NCBI GenBank assembly: GCA_021784995.1
Contig: JAJYHA010000109.1
Location: 1-12,077, forward strand
Direction of reading: 5' to 3'
Length of the DNA: 12,077 nt
From: Myxococcales bacterium
Lineage (GTDB): Bacteria; Myxococcota; Myxococcia; Myxococcales; Anaeromyxobacteraceae
Each line of letters starts with the position of its first letter. Positions within the stretch are counted from its first letter, which is position 1. Below the pieces are notes generated by a model. The model ran no database searches. It was given only the letters and a program-made list of their open reading frames with translations, and was not told the DNA's origin. The position numbers and the translations under genes are program-made. Of the stretch, positions 1 to 9,352 are shown in pieces.

Positions 1-2
1 TG

Positions 3-1940
3 TGGGTGGACGGCGCGCCCGGATCCGGCAACGCCCTCGACGGCCGGAAGCAGCAGAACGAGTTCCGCACCGTCGCCGTGGTCGGGGAGCGCTCCGGCGG
101 GACGCAGTACACCGCGCTCGACGTCACGGCCGCCTTCGACACCGATCCCACGCACCGGCCGCGGCCGGCCGTGCTCTGGACCTTCCCCCCCCCGCGCTCG
201 GACGACGCGCAGTACATGGCCCAGTCCTGGTCCGACTTCTCGCCGCGCCCGCCCCCCATCGGCCCGGTCCGGCTCGTGCCCGCGTCCACGGACAAGGATC
301 CCCAGGGGAAGGGGTGGGTCGAGAAGTGGGCCGTGATGATCAACGGCGGCTACGACCCCACGCTCAACCGTGGCCGCGCCATCTGGATGCTCGACACCTG
401 GACCGGTGGCGTGATCTGGCGCTTCACCGACACCGACTTCAAGAACAACGTCGTGGGCGCCGCCGGCGCCAACACCAGCATGTTCCCCGTCCCCGCCGGC
501 GTCGCCCTGATCGACCTCGGCGACCCCGCGGTGCAGTCCGACTCGGACAACTTCTTCGACACCGCGACGTGGGGGGACATGGGGGGCAACGTCTTCGTGG
601 CGCGGTTCTGGGACCCCGGGGTGCGCGACAGCATGGGCCACGTGCTCAACTGGAAGGCGGCGCGGACGTTCGAGGAGAGCCGCCAGCCCAGCGGCGCGCA
701 GTACGCGGGGACCCGCACCGAGTTCTTCTTCATGACCTCCAACGCCTACGAGCCGCAGCGCCAGACGTTGCACACGATGCTCGGGTCGGGGAACCGCGAG
801 CAGATCCTGGAGCAGGGCCAGGGCTGCGGCCCCGACAACGTCTTCGGGTGCTGCCAGGCGGGCTGCGCGGTCACGACGACGACCGCGCTCGACTACGGCG
901 TGTGCAGCTCGAACGCCTCCTTCTCCTGCCAGGCCAGCGGCCAGATGACCAGCGGGCCGCTCGTCCAGGGCTGCGGGACCGGCGGCGCCTCCGCCTGCAC
1001 CGGCGGCACCGCCAACACGTTCACGAGCAGCGCCACCTACAGCCTCAACTGCGCGGGGACCCAGTCGACCGTCAACGCGTCGGCGACGTGCGACGTGAAC
1101 GGGCTCTGCAGCGTGATCCCGGTGGGCACCGGGCACGACGTCACGCCCGCCAACGCCGGGAGCTGCACGAACAAGGCGCGCTTCTACGGCATCTGGTCCT
1201 ACGGCGGCGCCGGCATGACGCAGAAGACCTTCTCGACCGCCCCGGGCTCGGACTGGTCGTCGGCGCAGACGTTCGACCAGAACCGCTTCACGGACGCGGC
1301 GGGCTACACCGGCTGCACCTTCACCGCCGGCCAGAGCTGCTCGCTCGTCGAGACCACCCAGGCCCAGGTCAGCGCCACCGGCGTCCTCACCTGCGCGGGC
1401 GGCACCCCCAGCTGCCAGGCCACCGTCGACGACCCGGGCTGGTTCTACCAGTACAACACCGGGCCCTGCCCCACGCTGGCGGCCTGCGGGACCGGCTGCA
1501 CGAACGAGAAGACCGCGTCGGGGGCGACCGTGATCAACTCGTGCGCCACCTGGAACAGCTTCGTCCCGCTCGGCTCGGCGGCGAGCGGCAGCAGCACCAA
1601 CCCCTGCGCCGCCGCGGGGACGGCGATGCAGACCGCCATCGGCTACGCCTCGAACTACGTGAGCGGCGTGCCCGACAACGTCTGCAACCAGGGGCAGGAC
1701 CTGACGATGCTCTACCGCGGCCAGCAGCGCGACACCATCGCGCCTCCGAGCGCGCCCATGGTCCGGATGGGGGTGTCGCAGTCGGGGCAGGCCTACTACT
1801 CGACGCTCCAGATGGACCCCGGCTCCTCGCCCTCCAGCTCGTCGTTCGGGCAACGCGACGTGGCCACGCAGCTCTACTGGCTCGACGTGTCGCGCGAGTC
1901 GCACAACTGCCGGCACGTCTCGAGCGTGAACTGCCAGTGA
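3..1940 (+). CDS. PilY1-like type IV pilus tip/biogenesis protein, C-terminal part (5' end outside window)
   Basis: The frame is open at the window edge and ends with TGA at 1938-1940. About 646 residues are visible; numbering here counts the GTG codon at 6 as residue 1. The first ~270 residues resemble the C-terminal beta-propeller of PilY1: an 'ALDVT' strand (37-41), 'VLWTF' (56-60), 'INGGYDP' (112-118), 'IWMLDTWTGG' (126-135), 'GDMGGNVF' (190-197) and 'LGSGNRE' (259-265), matching the family pattern of repeated W/GGN/GTGN blades. PilY1 proteins are exported, sit at the pilus tip or surface, and promote pilus assembly and adhesion. After residue 273 the protein changes character: 24 cysteines in the remaining ~370 residues and none before, with many G/S/T/A residues. 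The gene converges on pilR, and a minor-pilin operon probably precedes it outside the window (inference). Family assignment is fairly firm; the exact orthologue is not. Confidence 0.75.
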   Translation, partial: WVDGAPGSGNALDGRKQQNEFRTVAVVGERSGGTQYTALDVTAAFDTDPTHRPRPAVLWTFPPPRSDDAQYMAQSWSDFSPRPPPIGPVRLVPASTDKDPQGKGWVEKWAVMINGGYDPTLNRGRAIWMLDTWTGGVIWRFTDTDFKNNVVGAAGANTSMFPVPAGVALIDLGDPAVQSDSDNFFDTATWGDMGGNVFVARFWDPGVRDSMGHVLNWKAARTFEESRQPSGAQYAGTRTEFFFMTSNAYEPQRQTLHTMLGSGNREQILEQGQGCGPDNVFGCCQAGCAVTTTTALDYGVCSSNASFSCQASGQMTSGPLVQGCGTGGASACTGGTANTFTSSATYSLNCAGTQSTVNASATCDVNGLCSVIPVGTGHDVTPANAGSCTNKARFYGIWSYGGAGMTQKTFSTAPGSDWSSAQTFDQNRFTDAAGYTGCTFTAGQSCSLVETTQAQVSATGVLTCAGGTPSCQATVDDPGWFYQYNTGPCPTLAACGTGCTNEKTASGATVINSCATWNSFVPLGSAASGSSTNPCAAAGTAMQTAIGYASNYVSGVPDNVCNQGQDLTMLYRGQQRDTIAPPSAPMVRMGVSQSGQAYYSTLQMDPGSSPSSSSFGQRDVATQLYWLDVSRESHNCRHVSSVNCQ

Positions 1941-1962
1941 CGGCGCCGTTCGCGGCCGGGAG

Positions 1963-2000
1963 CCCGGGCGGCACGCCTCCCGGGGGCCGCCGGGCCCCCG
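1963..2000. terminator. GC hairpins in the convergent gap, candidate bidirectional terminator
   Basis: The 105-bp gap between the converging pilY1-like gene and pilR contains a perfect 8-bp stem, CGGGGGCC (1981-1988) pairing with GGCCCCCG (1993-2000) around the loop GCCG. An overlapping, mutually exclusive hairpin pairs 1963-1971 with 1976-1984 (nine positions, one mismatch, loop CACG). Neither is followed by a T-run on either strand, so these are not canonical intrinsic terminators. The position after two convergent stop codons makes a termination or 3'-end stabilising role likely. In DNA this GC-rich some hairpins arise by chance. Confidence 0.45.
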
Positions 2001-2045
2001 CGCCCCTCGAGCGCGCGCCCGCCCGCGACGGCCCGACGCGGGGGC

Positions 2046-3413
2046 TCAGTCGATGCCGAACTTGGCCAGGCGGTAGCGCAGGGAGCGGAACGTCAGGCTG
2101 AGCATCCGCGCGGCCTCGGTCTTCACGCCCTCGGTGCGCGCGAGCGCCTGCACCAGGATGTCGCGCTCGATGGTGTCGAGGTGCGACTGCAGGTCCATCC
2201 CGCCCGGCGGCAGGTCGGCCGCGACGCCCGCCTCCAGCGCCGCGCCTCGCACCGCCGGCGGCAGGGCCGCGGGGGTGACGACGTCGCCCTCGCACAGCGT
2301 GACCGCGCGCTCGACCACGTTGGCCAGCTCGCGGACGTTCCCGGGGTAGTCGTAGGCGAGGAGCATCCGCTCCGCCTCGCCGTCGAGCGCCGGGCGCGGG
2401 CGCCCCAGCTCCGCCGCGAAGCGGTCGAGGAAGTGCGCGAGGAAGAGGGGGAGATCCTCGCGCCGCTCGCGGAGCGGGGGCATGCGCACCTGGATGACGT
2501 TCAGCCGGTAGTAGAGGTCCTCGCGGAAGCGCCCCGCCTTCACCTCCACGCCCAGGTCCCGGTTGGTGGCCGCCACGATGCGGGCGGCCATGGCCACGTC
2601 GGCGCCGCCGCCGACCCGCCGGATCTTCCGCTCCTGCAGCGCGCGCAGCAGCTTCACCTGCACGTTCGGCGGGAGCTCCCCCACCTCGTCGAGGAAGAGC
2701 GTCCCCGCCTCCGCCAGCTCGAAGAGCCCGGGCTTGCTCTCGGCCGCCCCGGTGAAGCTCCCCCGCTCGTGGCCGAAGAGCTCGCTCTCGATCAGGCCTT
2801 CCGGGATGGCGCCGCAGTTGACCGCCACGAAGGGCTGCTCGCGCCGGATCCCCTTGCCGTGGATCGCGTGGGCGACCACCTCCTTCCCGGTGCCGCTCTC
2901 GCCGGTGACGAGGACCGTGGTCCGCGTCGGGGCCACCTTCTCGACGAGCTGGCGGACCTCCTGGATCGCCGGCGAGGCGCCGACGATCTCGTCCGCGAGG
3001 GCGCCGCGGCGCCCCACCCGGTGGCGCAGCACCCGGTTCTCGGCCACCAGCGCCCGGCGCTCGAGCGCCTTCTGCACCACCAGCTTCAGCTCGTCCACCT
3101 TGAACGGCTTCAGGACGTAGTCGTAGGCGCCGGCCTTCATGGCCTGGACCGCGTTCTCGGTGGTCGCGTAGGCGGTGACCATGATCACCTCGGTGGAGGG
3201 TGACCCGGCCTTGACCGCCCGCAGCACGTCGAGGCCCGAGCCGCGGCCGAGGCGCAGGTCCGTGACGACGAGGTCGAAGGTCACGGCCCGGGCGCGCGCG
3301 ATGGCGGCCGCGGGGTCGCCCTCGCTCTCGACCTCGTGGCCCTCCTTGCGCAGGAGGATCTCGAGGAACTCGCGCATCGAGCGCTCGTCGTCCACGATCA
3401 GGATGCTGGCCAC
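2046..3413 (-). CDS. pilR: PilR, sigma-54-dependent response regulator of pilus genes
   Basis: This is a 455-residue NtrC-family activator with three parts. The receiver domain (about 1-120) has the acidic pair D8/D9, phosphoacceptor D52 (in 'TDLRLG'), T80 and K102. The AAA+ sigma-54 interaction domain (about 142-370) has Walker A GESGTGK (171-177), the sigma-54 contact loop as GSFTGA (218-223), Walker B 'TLFLDEV' (238-244) and the 'YPGNVREL' segment (356-363). A Fis-type helix-turn-helix closes the protein (about 431-453). In known systems PilR, phosphorylated by PilS, activates pilA from a sigma-54 promoter. The GTG start at 3413 lies inside the pilS end (16-bp overlap) and has AGGAG five bases upstream, so the pair is probably translationally coupled. 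PilR rather than another NtrC-type regulator is inferred from its place after pilS in a pil operon. Confidence 0.92.
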   Translation of the reverse strand: MASILIVDDERSMREFLEILLRKEGHEVESEGDPAAAIARARAVTFDLVVTDLRLGRGSGLDVLRAVKAGSPSTEVIMVTAYATTENAVQAMKAGAYDYVLKPFKVDELKLVVQKALERRALVAENRVLRHRVGRRGALADEIVGASPAIQEVRQLVEKVAPTRTTVLVTGESGTGKEVVAHAIHGKGIRREQPFVAVNCGAIPEGLIESELFGHERGSFTGAAESKPGLFELAEAGTLFLDEVGELPPNVQVKLLRALQERKIRRVGGGADVAMAARIVAATNRDLGVEVKAGRFREDLYYRLNVIQVRMPPLRERREDLPLFLAHFLDRFAAELGRPRPALDGEAERMLLAYDYPGNVRELANVVERAVTLCEGDVVTPAALPPAVRGAALEAGVAADLPPGGMDLQSHLDTIERDILVQALARTEGVKTEAARMLSLTFRSLRYRLAKFGID

Positions 3414-5041
3414 GCGCGCTCCTGGGCCGGGCCGGGATCGAGCGGCAGCGCGAAGGTGAAGCGCGCCCCGCCGCCGGCCGGCGCGTCGACGCCCACCGAC
3501 CCGCCGTGTGCCTCGGCGATGCGCTGCACCGTCGCGAGCCCGAGGCCGGTCCCGGTCTCCTTGGTGGTGAAGAAGGGCGTGAAGAGGTGCGGCAGGGCGG
3601 AGGGCGCGATGCCGGCGCCGTTGTCCTCCACCGCGATCACGGCGGCGCCGCCCCGCGGGCCCACGCGGACCACCACCGCCCCGCCGCCACCCTGGCGCGC
3701 CGTCGCCGCCTCGGTCGCGTTCCGCAGCAGGTTCCAGAGCACCTGTCGCACCTGGTCCGCGTCGCAGCTCACGCGCACGGAGGAGAGCTCGGCGTCGAGC
3801 CGGACGCGGTCCGACAGGCGGTCGCCGCCGAACATCTCGAGGGTGTCCCCCGCGAGCTGGGCCAGGTCGACCTCCCGGCGCTGCGAGGCCTCCGGCCGCG
3901 TGAAGGAGAGCAGCCGCGAGACGAGCTGATCGAGGCGTGCCGCCTCGCGGAGGACGATCTCGGTCAGGTGCGCGTCCTCCTCGCCCAGGGCGCCGTTCCC
4001 GCGGAGCAGCTCGAGGCAGCCCGTCATCGAGGCGAGCGGGTTCCGCAGCTCGTGGGCCAGGCCGGCGGCGATGCGCCCCAGGTCGGCCAGCCGCTCGTGG
4101 CGCTTCATCGCCAGCTCCATGGCGCGCACGCCGGTCAGGTCCTGGAAGATGATGGCCGAGCCGAGGGGGCGGGCGTCGCGGCCCCGGAGCGGGAAGGCGT
4201 CGTAGCCGATGCGGCGCACCTCGCCCCGGCCGTTGTCCAGGTCGGCCTCGCTGCGCACGGCGCCGGCCTGGAACGCCCCGAACCAGCGCTTCGCCGGCTC
4301 GCCGCGCACCGCGCCGGCGCGGAGCCCCGTCATCTGCTCGGCGGCGCGGTTGAGGAACGTGATCCTCCCCTGCGTGTCGAGCGTCACGATCCCGCTCGCC
4401 ACGGACTGGACGACGGCCTCGTGCAGCGCCGTGATGGCCGCCAGGTCCTCCTCGCGGACGGCGAGCCGCTCCCCCGTCCGCTGCAGCTGCTCCGCCAGGT
4501 AACCGGCCAGCGCCGCCGTCGTGACGAAGGCCGACGCGTGCACGAAGAGGGCGAGGAGGTTGGGCCGGGGGCTCCCGGCCGTCACGAGGGTGAGGTAGCT
4601 CGCCAGCGAGAGCAGGGTGCCGACCAGCGCGCCCCGCCGGAAGAGCAGGATGCTGCCGTTGACGATGGCGAGCGAGAAGAGGAAGACGAAGACGCTCTCG
4701 GCGCCGCCGGTGAGGCCCACGACGGCCGCCGCGATCAGGACGTCGAGCGCGATCTGGGCGTAGGCGACGGCCCGGAGCCGCCAGCGCGCACGCAGGGCGA
4801 CCGCGAAGCCCAGGGAGGCGGCGTAGGTGAAGCCGACGAGGAGGTAGAGCGGGCCGGGGCCGGCGGCCGTCCCCGCCGGACGGAGGTCGGCGAACGCCGC
4901 GCCCCCCAGCAGGACGGTGATCGTCACCAGCCGGAAGAGCGTGAGCCAGGCGAGCTTGCGGAAGAGGGGATCGGTGGGCGCGGCGAGGGGCCGGGCGGGG
5001 CCGCCCTCCAGCGCGCCGGCCGGCAGCGAGTCGGCCGCCAC
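3398..5041 (-). CDS. pilS: PilS, membrane sensor histidine kinase of the PilS/PilR system
   Basis: This is a 547-residue kinase. The N-terminal third (about 30-185) holds roughly six hydrophobic membrane segments with short loops, as in characterised PilS proteins, which sense pilin in the inner membrane. A PAS-like domain follows (about 203-305, with 'GIVTLDTQGRITFLNRAAE'). The HisKA segment has the H-box 'GLAHELRNPL', phosphoacceptor H330. The ATP-binding domain has an N-box 'NLLRNATEA' (437-445), G1 'DNGAGIA' (473-479), 'FTPFFTTKETGTGLGLA' and G2 'GTGLGLA' (497-503). The reading frame stays open far upstream through pilC, but the hydrophobic PilS sequence begins just after the pilC stop. 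I place the start at GTG 5041, two bases past the pilC TAG; the nearest GGAG is 14 bases upstream, longer than usual, so initiation may depend on coupling to pilC. Its partner PilR follows with overlap. Confidence 0.9.
   Translation of the reverse strand: MAADSLPAGALEGGPARPLAAPTDPLFRKLAWLTLFRLVTITVLLGGAAFADLRPAGTAAGPGPLYLLVGFTYAASLGFAVALRARWRLRAVAYAQIALDVLIAAAVVGLTGGAESVFVFLFSLAIVNGSILLFRRGALVGTLLSLASYLTLVTAGSPRPNLLALFVHASAFVTTAALAGYLAEQLQRTGERLAVREEDLAAITALHEAVVQSVASGIVTLDTQGRITFLNRAAEQMTGLRAGAVRGEPAKRWFGAFQAGAVRSEADLDNGRGEVRRIGYDAFPLRGRDARPLGSAIIFQDLTGVRAMELAMKRHERLADLGRIAAGLAHELRNPLASMTGCLELLRGNGALGEEDAHLTEIVLREAARLDQLVSRLLSFTRPEASQRREVDLAQLAGDTLEMFGGDRLSDRVRLDAELSSVRVSCDADQVRQVLWNLLRNATEAATARQGGGGAVVVRVGPRGGAAVIAVEDNGAGIAPSALPHLFTPFFTTKETGTGLGLATVQRIAEAHGGSVGVDAPAGGGARFTFALPLDPGPAQERAWPAS
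3419..3423 (-). promoter_or_regulatory. Ribosome binding site of pilR
   Basis: AGGAG lies five bases before the GTG codon at 3413. It supports that start even though it falls within the 3' end of pilS. Confidence 0.7.
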
Positions 5042-5043
5042 GA

Positions 5044-6315
5044 CTACTTGATGTTCTCCGCCAGGCTGAAGATGGGGAGGTACATGGCCACCAGGAAGCC
5101 GCCGACGATCGTGCCGAGGAACACCATCATGAGCGGCTCGATCATGCTGGTGAGCGCGGCCACCGCCACGTCCACCTCGTCGTCGTAGAAGTCGGCGATC
5201 TTGTTCAGCATGGTGTCCATGGCGCCGGTCGCCTCGCCCACGCCGATCATCTGGACCACCATGGGCGGGAAGACCTTGGTCTCGGCGAGCGGCTGGGCGA
5301 TGGTCTTGCCCTCCGAGATGCGCGCCCGGACGAACGTCACCGCGCCCTCGACCACGCGGTTCCCCGCGGCGCGCGCCACGATGTCGAGCGCGTCGAGGAT
5401 GGGGACGCCGGAGGAGAGCATCGTCCCGAGGGTCCGGGTGAAGCGCGCCACCGCCACCTTGCGGACCAGCGGGCCGAAGACGGGCATCTTCAGCAGCGAG
5501 GCGTCCCACGCCTGGCGCCCCCGCTCGGTCCGCACCATCGTCCGGAAGGCGGCCACCAGGCCGATCGGCACCGCCAGCAGGAGGTACCAGTAGTGGATGA
5601 CGCCGTGGGAGATGTCGATGAGGAGCTGCGTGGGAGCGGGGAGCCGCCCCCCGGTGTCCTTGAACATCTTCTCGAAGACGGGGGTGACGAAGGTCAGCAG
5701 GATGATGGTCACGCCGACGGCCACGGACAGGACGATGGCGGGGTAGACCATGGCCCCCTTCACCCGCCGCCGGAGCTTCTCGTTCTTCTCGATGTAGGCG
5801 CCGAGCCGCGTCAGGATGGTGTCGAGCATGCCGCCGATCTCGCCCGCGCGGACCAGCTGCACGAAGAGCTCGTCGAACGCCTTGGGGTGATCGGCCAGGG
5901 CGTCGGCGAAGGTGGATCCCGCCTCCACCTTCCCCTTGACTGCGAGGAGCACCCGCCGGAACGCCGCGTTGTCCACCTGGGTGGAGAGGATCTCGAGCGC
6001 CTGCACCAGCGGCAGGCCGGCGTCGATCATCACCGAGAACTGCCGCGTGAAGAGGAGGATGTCCTTCGTCGTCACCCGCCCCGTCAGCCCCGGGATCTTG
6101 AGCTCGACGTCGAGCATCGTCTTGCGCCGGACGCTCGTCACCTCGATCCCGCCCTGGGTGAGGCGCGCCCGGACGGCGGCCTCGTCGACCGCCTCGGTCT
6201 CGCCCTTGCGCACCTCGCCCTGGCGCGTCTTGCCCACCCACCGCCAGGTCGGCAGCTTCTTCCCGGCGCTCTTGCCGGCGCTCCTGGTGGGGAGGTTGGT
6301 GGCGGCTTGGGCCAT
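5044..6315 (-). CDS. pilC: PilC, inner-membrane platform protein of the type IV pilus
   Basis: This 423-residue protein has the GspF/PilC architecture: a short N-terminal extension with the family motif around 'WRWVGKTRQGEVRKGE' (24-39), then two homologous GspF domains (about 88-211 and 291-413). Each has the 'F.RQF..M..AG.P...AL' type of opening ('LLFTRQFSVMIDAGLPLVQAL' and 'ARFTRTLGTMLSSGVPILDAL'). Hydrophobic membrane segments lie near 191-213, 241-259 and 393-415, giving the usual three-pass topology. PilC couples the cytoplasmic PilB and PilT motors to pilin addition and removal at the inner membrane. The length is typical of the family. The ATG at 6315 is preceded by GAGG seven bases upstream. 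The gene sits after pilT with a 96-bp gap and abuts pilS. Confidence 0.95.
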   Translation of the reverse strand: MAQAATNLPTRSAGKSAGKKLPTWRWVGKTRQGEVRKGETEAVDEAAVRARLTQGGIEVTSVRRKTMLDVELKIPGLTGRVTTKDILLFTRQFSVMIDAGLPLVQALEILSTQVDNAAFRRVLLAVKGKVEAGSTFADALADHPKAFDELFVQLVRAGEIGGMLDTILTRLGAYIEKNEKLRRRVKGAMVYPAIVLSVAVGVTIILLTFVTPVFEKMFKDTGGRLPAPTQLLIDISHGVIHYWYLLLAVPIGLVAAFRTMVRTERGRQAWDASLLKMPVFGPLVRKVAVARFTRTLGTMLSSGVPILDALDIVARAAGNRVVEGAVTFVRARISEGKTIAQPLAETKVFPPMVVQMIGVGEATGAMDTMLNKIADFYDDEVDVAVAALTSMIEPLMMVFLGTIVGGFLVAMYLPIFSLAENIK

Positions 6316-6324
6316 CGGTGCACC

Positions 6325-6357
6325 TCGGGCGCCGCGGGGTGGGCGACCCGCGCCCGA
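6325..6357 (-). promoter_or_regulatory. Hairpin in the pilT-pilC gap abutting the pilC ribosome binding site
   Basis: TCGGGCGC (6325-6332) pairs perfectly with GCGCCCGA (6350-6357). Inside the loop GGGT (6337-6340) can pair with ACCC (6346-6349), extending the stem after a 4-base bulge. On the minus-strand transcript the 3' arm ends within the pilC Shine-Dalgarno GAGGTG (6326-6321), so a folded hairpin could hinder translation or act as an intercistronic processing or attenuation point. There is no T-run after it. The structure is visible; the function is inferred. The rest of this gap (6358-6411) shows nothing recognisable. Confidence 0.4.
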
Positions 6358-6411
6358 GTCTAGTCGACGTCCCGCCGCGAATCGAATCGGCGGCCCGTGT
6401 ACGACCTGCCC

Positions 6412-7506
6412 CTACCTGGCCGGCGGCCCGCCGCGATGCGCGCCCTGGCCGGCCGCGAGGATGCTCCGCAGCTCGTCCTGGTCCGAGGAGCGCCCCAGCG
6501 CGTCCTCGAGCGTGATGAGCTTGCGCGTCACCAGGCTGGCCAGGCTCTGGTTGAAGGTCTGCATCCCGAACTTCCCCTGGCCGATCTGCATCTGGGAGTA
6601 GATCTGGTGAACCTTGTCCTCGCGGATGAGGTTCCGGATGGCCGCGTTGGGCACCATGACCTCCATCGCCAGCGCCCGGCCGCCGCCCACCCTCGGGATG
6701 AGGTTCTGCGTGACGACGCCCTCCAGGACGAAGGAGAGCTGCGCGCGCACCTGGCCCTGCTGGTGGGGCGGGAAGACGTCGATGATGCGGTTGATCGACT
6801 GGACCGCGCTGTTCGTGTGCAGCGTGCCGAAGGCGAGGTGGCCGGTCTCGGAGATGGTCAGCGCCGCCTCGATGGTCTCGAGGTCGCGCATCTCGCCGAT
6901 GAGCACGACGTCCGGGTCCTGCCGGAGGATGTACTTGAGCGCGTGCCGGAAGCTCTTCGTGTCGCTGCCGACCTCGCGCTGGTTGACGACGCACCCCTTG
7001 TGCGGGTGGAGGAACTCGATGGGGTCCTCGACCGTGACGATGTGCTCGTGCCGGTCGGTGTTGATCCGGTCGATGATCGAGGCGAGCGTCGTGGACTTGC
7101 CGGAGCCGGTCGGGCCGGTGACCAGGACGAGCCCGCGCGGCTTCCGCGCCAGCTCCGCGATGATGGGCGGCAGCCCGAGCTCCTCGAACGAGAGGATCTT
7201 GTAGGGGATGGTGCGGAACGCCCCCGCGACGGCCCCCCGCTGCATGTAGACGTTGGCGCGGAAGCGGGACAGCCCCTTCACGCCGAAGGAGAGGTCGAGC
7301 TCGCTCTCCTCCTCGAACCGGCGCTTCTGCGCGTCGGTGAGCACCGAGTAGCAGAGCTGCCGGGTCTCCACGGGCGTGAGCATGGGCGCGTTGAGGGGCG
7401 CCAGCTCCCCGTCGACGCGGAGCTGCGGCGGCGAGCCGGTGGTGATGTGGAGATCGGAGGCGCCCTTCTCGACCATCGCCTTGAGGAGCTGGTGCAGGTT
7501 GGCCAC
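6412..7506 (-). CDS. pilT: PilT, twitching motility (pilus retraction) ATPase
   Basis: This 364-residue hexameric ATPase drives pilus depolymerisation and retraction. It begins with the PilT N-terminal fold ('LLKAMVEKGASDLHITTGSPP'). It carries Walker A GPTGSGKS (131-138), an Asp box around 'HIVTVEDPIEF' (155-165), Walker B 'DPDVVLIGEMRD' (197-208, catalytic E205) and a His box 'HLAFGTLHTN' (223-232). The retraction-specific AIRNLIRE motif (289-296) separates PilT from PilB and from most other secretion ATPases. The start is GTG 7506, with GGAG five bases upstream, 25 bases after pilB. The C-terminal tail after about 353 is Gly/Pro/Arg-rich and probably disordered. The length is typical of the family and nothing is missing. 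Confidence 0.97.
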   Translation of the reverse strand: MANLHQLLKAMVEKGASDLHITTGSPPQLRVDGELAPLNAPMLTPVETRQLCYSVLTDAQKRRFEEESELDLSFGVKGLSRFRANVYMQRGAVAGAFRTIPYKILSFEELGLPPIIAELARKPRGLVLVTGPTGSGKSTTLASIIDRINTDRHEHIVTVEDPIEFLHPHKGCVVNQREVGSDTKSFRHALKYILRQDPDVVLIGEMRDLETIEAALTISETGHLAFGTLHTNSAVQSINRIIDVFPPHQQGQVRAQLSFVLEGVVTQNLIPRVGGGRALAMEVMVPNAAIRNLIREDKVHQIYSQMQIGQGKFGMQTFNQSLASLVTRKLITLEDALGRSSDQDELRSILAAGQGAHRGGPPAR

Positions 7507-7511
7507 GGCGT

Positions 7512-7515
7512 CTCC
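7512..7515 (-). promoter_or_regulatory. Ribosome binding site of pilT
   Basis: GGAG lies five bases before the GTG codon at 7506, in the 25-base gap after pilB. It supports the GTG start, which also gives the conserved PilT N-terminus. Confidence 0.65.
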
Positions 7516-7531
7516 GGGAGGGAGGGGTCGA

Positions 7532-9247
<1,716 letters not shown>

Positions 9248-9287
9248 CGTTCCCTTTCCAGCGGGAGGCCCCCGGCTTGTGCGCGTG

Positions 9288-9300
9288 GACTGTAACAGTC
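9288..9300. repeat. 13-bp perfect palindrome upstream of pilB, possible operator
   Basis: GACTGT and ACAGTC are perfect inverted arms around one central base. The element covers the candidate -10 region and lies 41-53 bases before the pilB start codon. This is a reasonable place for a repressor or activator site, but no particular regulator can be named from the sequence. Confidence 0.4.
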
Positions 9301-9318
9301 GCCCGGACAGGGGGTCAA
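9290..9318 (-). promoter_or_regulatory. Candidate sigma-70-type promoter for pilB
   Basis: On the minus strand TTGACC (9318-9313) matches the -35 consensus TTGACA at five of six positions. Seventeen bases later comes TTACAG (9295-9290), a poor -10 match. It lies about 45-70 bases before the pilB ATG in the only sizeable gap of the gene row (9248-9371). I found no convincing sigma-54 GG-N10-GC pair here. This is a weak prediction. Confidence 0.3.
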
Positions 9319-9336
9319 GGAACCGGACGCCCCAAC

Positions 9337-9352
9337 CACGCGATTTCGCGTG
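9337..9352. repeat. 16-bp inverted repeat between ribF and pilB
   Basis: CACGCGA and TCGCGTG arms (plus strand CACGCGATTTCGCGTG, centre two bases unpaired) sit about 20 bases past the ribF stop codon. On the minus strand a run of five T precedes the stem rather than following it, so it is not a standard terminator for ribF. It could be a protein-binding site, a transcript-end hairpin or both. Confidence 0.4.

Noticed and set aside
2..2101. A 699-codon plus-strand frame overlapping the pilY1-like gene
   Set aside because: It is Arg/His-rich shadow sequence. The frame at 3-1940 has the PilY1 motifs and ends sensibly before pilR.
3194..3203. Possible significance of GSFTGA rather than GAFTGA in PilR (motif itself at residues 218-223)
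   Set aside because: Serine at this position is a known frequent variant among sigma-54 activators and the essential Phe and Thr are present.
3506..5188. A 560-codon open frame on the plus strand opposite pilS
   Set aside because: Composition is Arg/Glu/Gly-rich with no motif, and the opposite strand carries a clear histidine kinase.
5042..6994. Long in-frame upstream extension of pilS through pilC and into pilT
   Set aside because: The extension is a shadow of pilC and pilT. PilS-like sequence starts at the GTG at 5041 right after the pilC stop.
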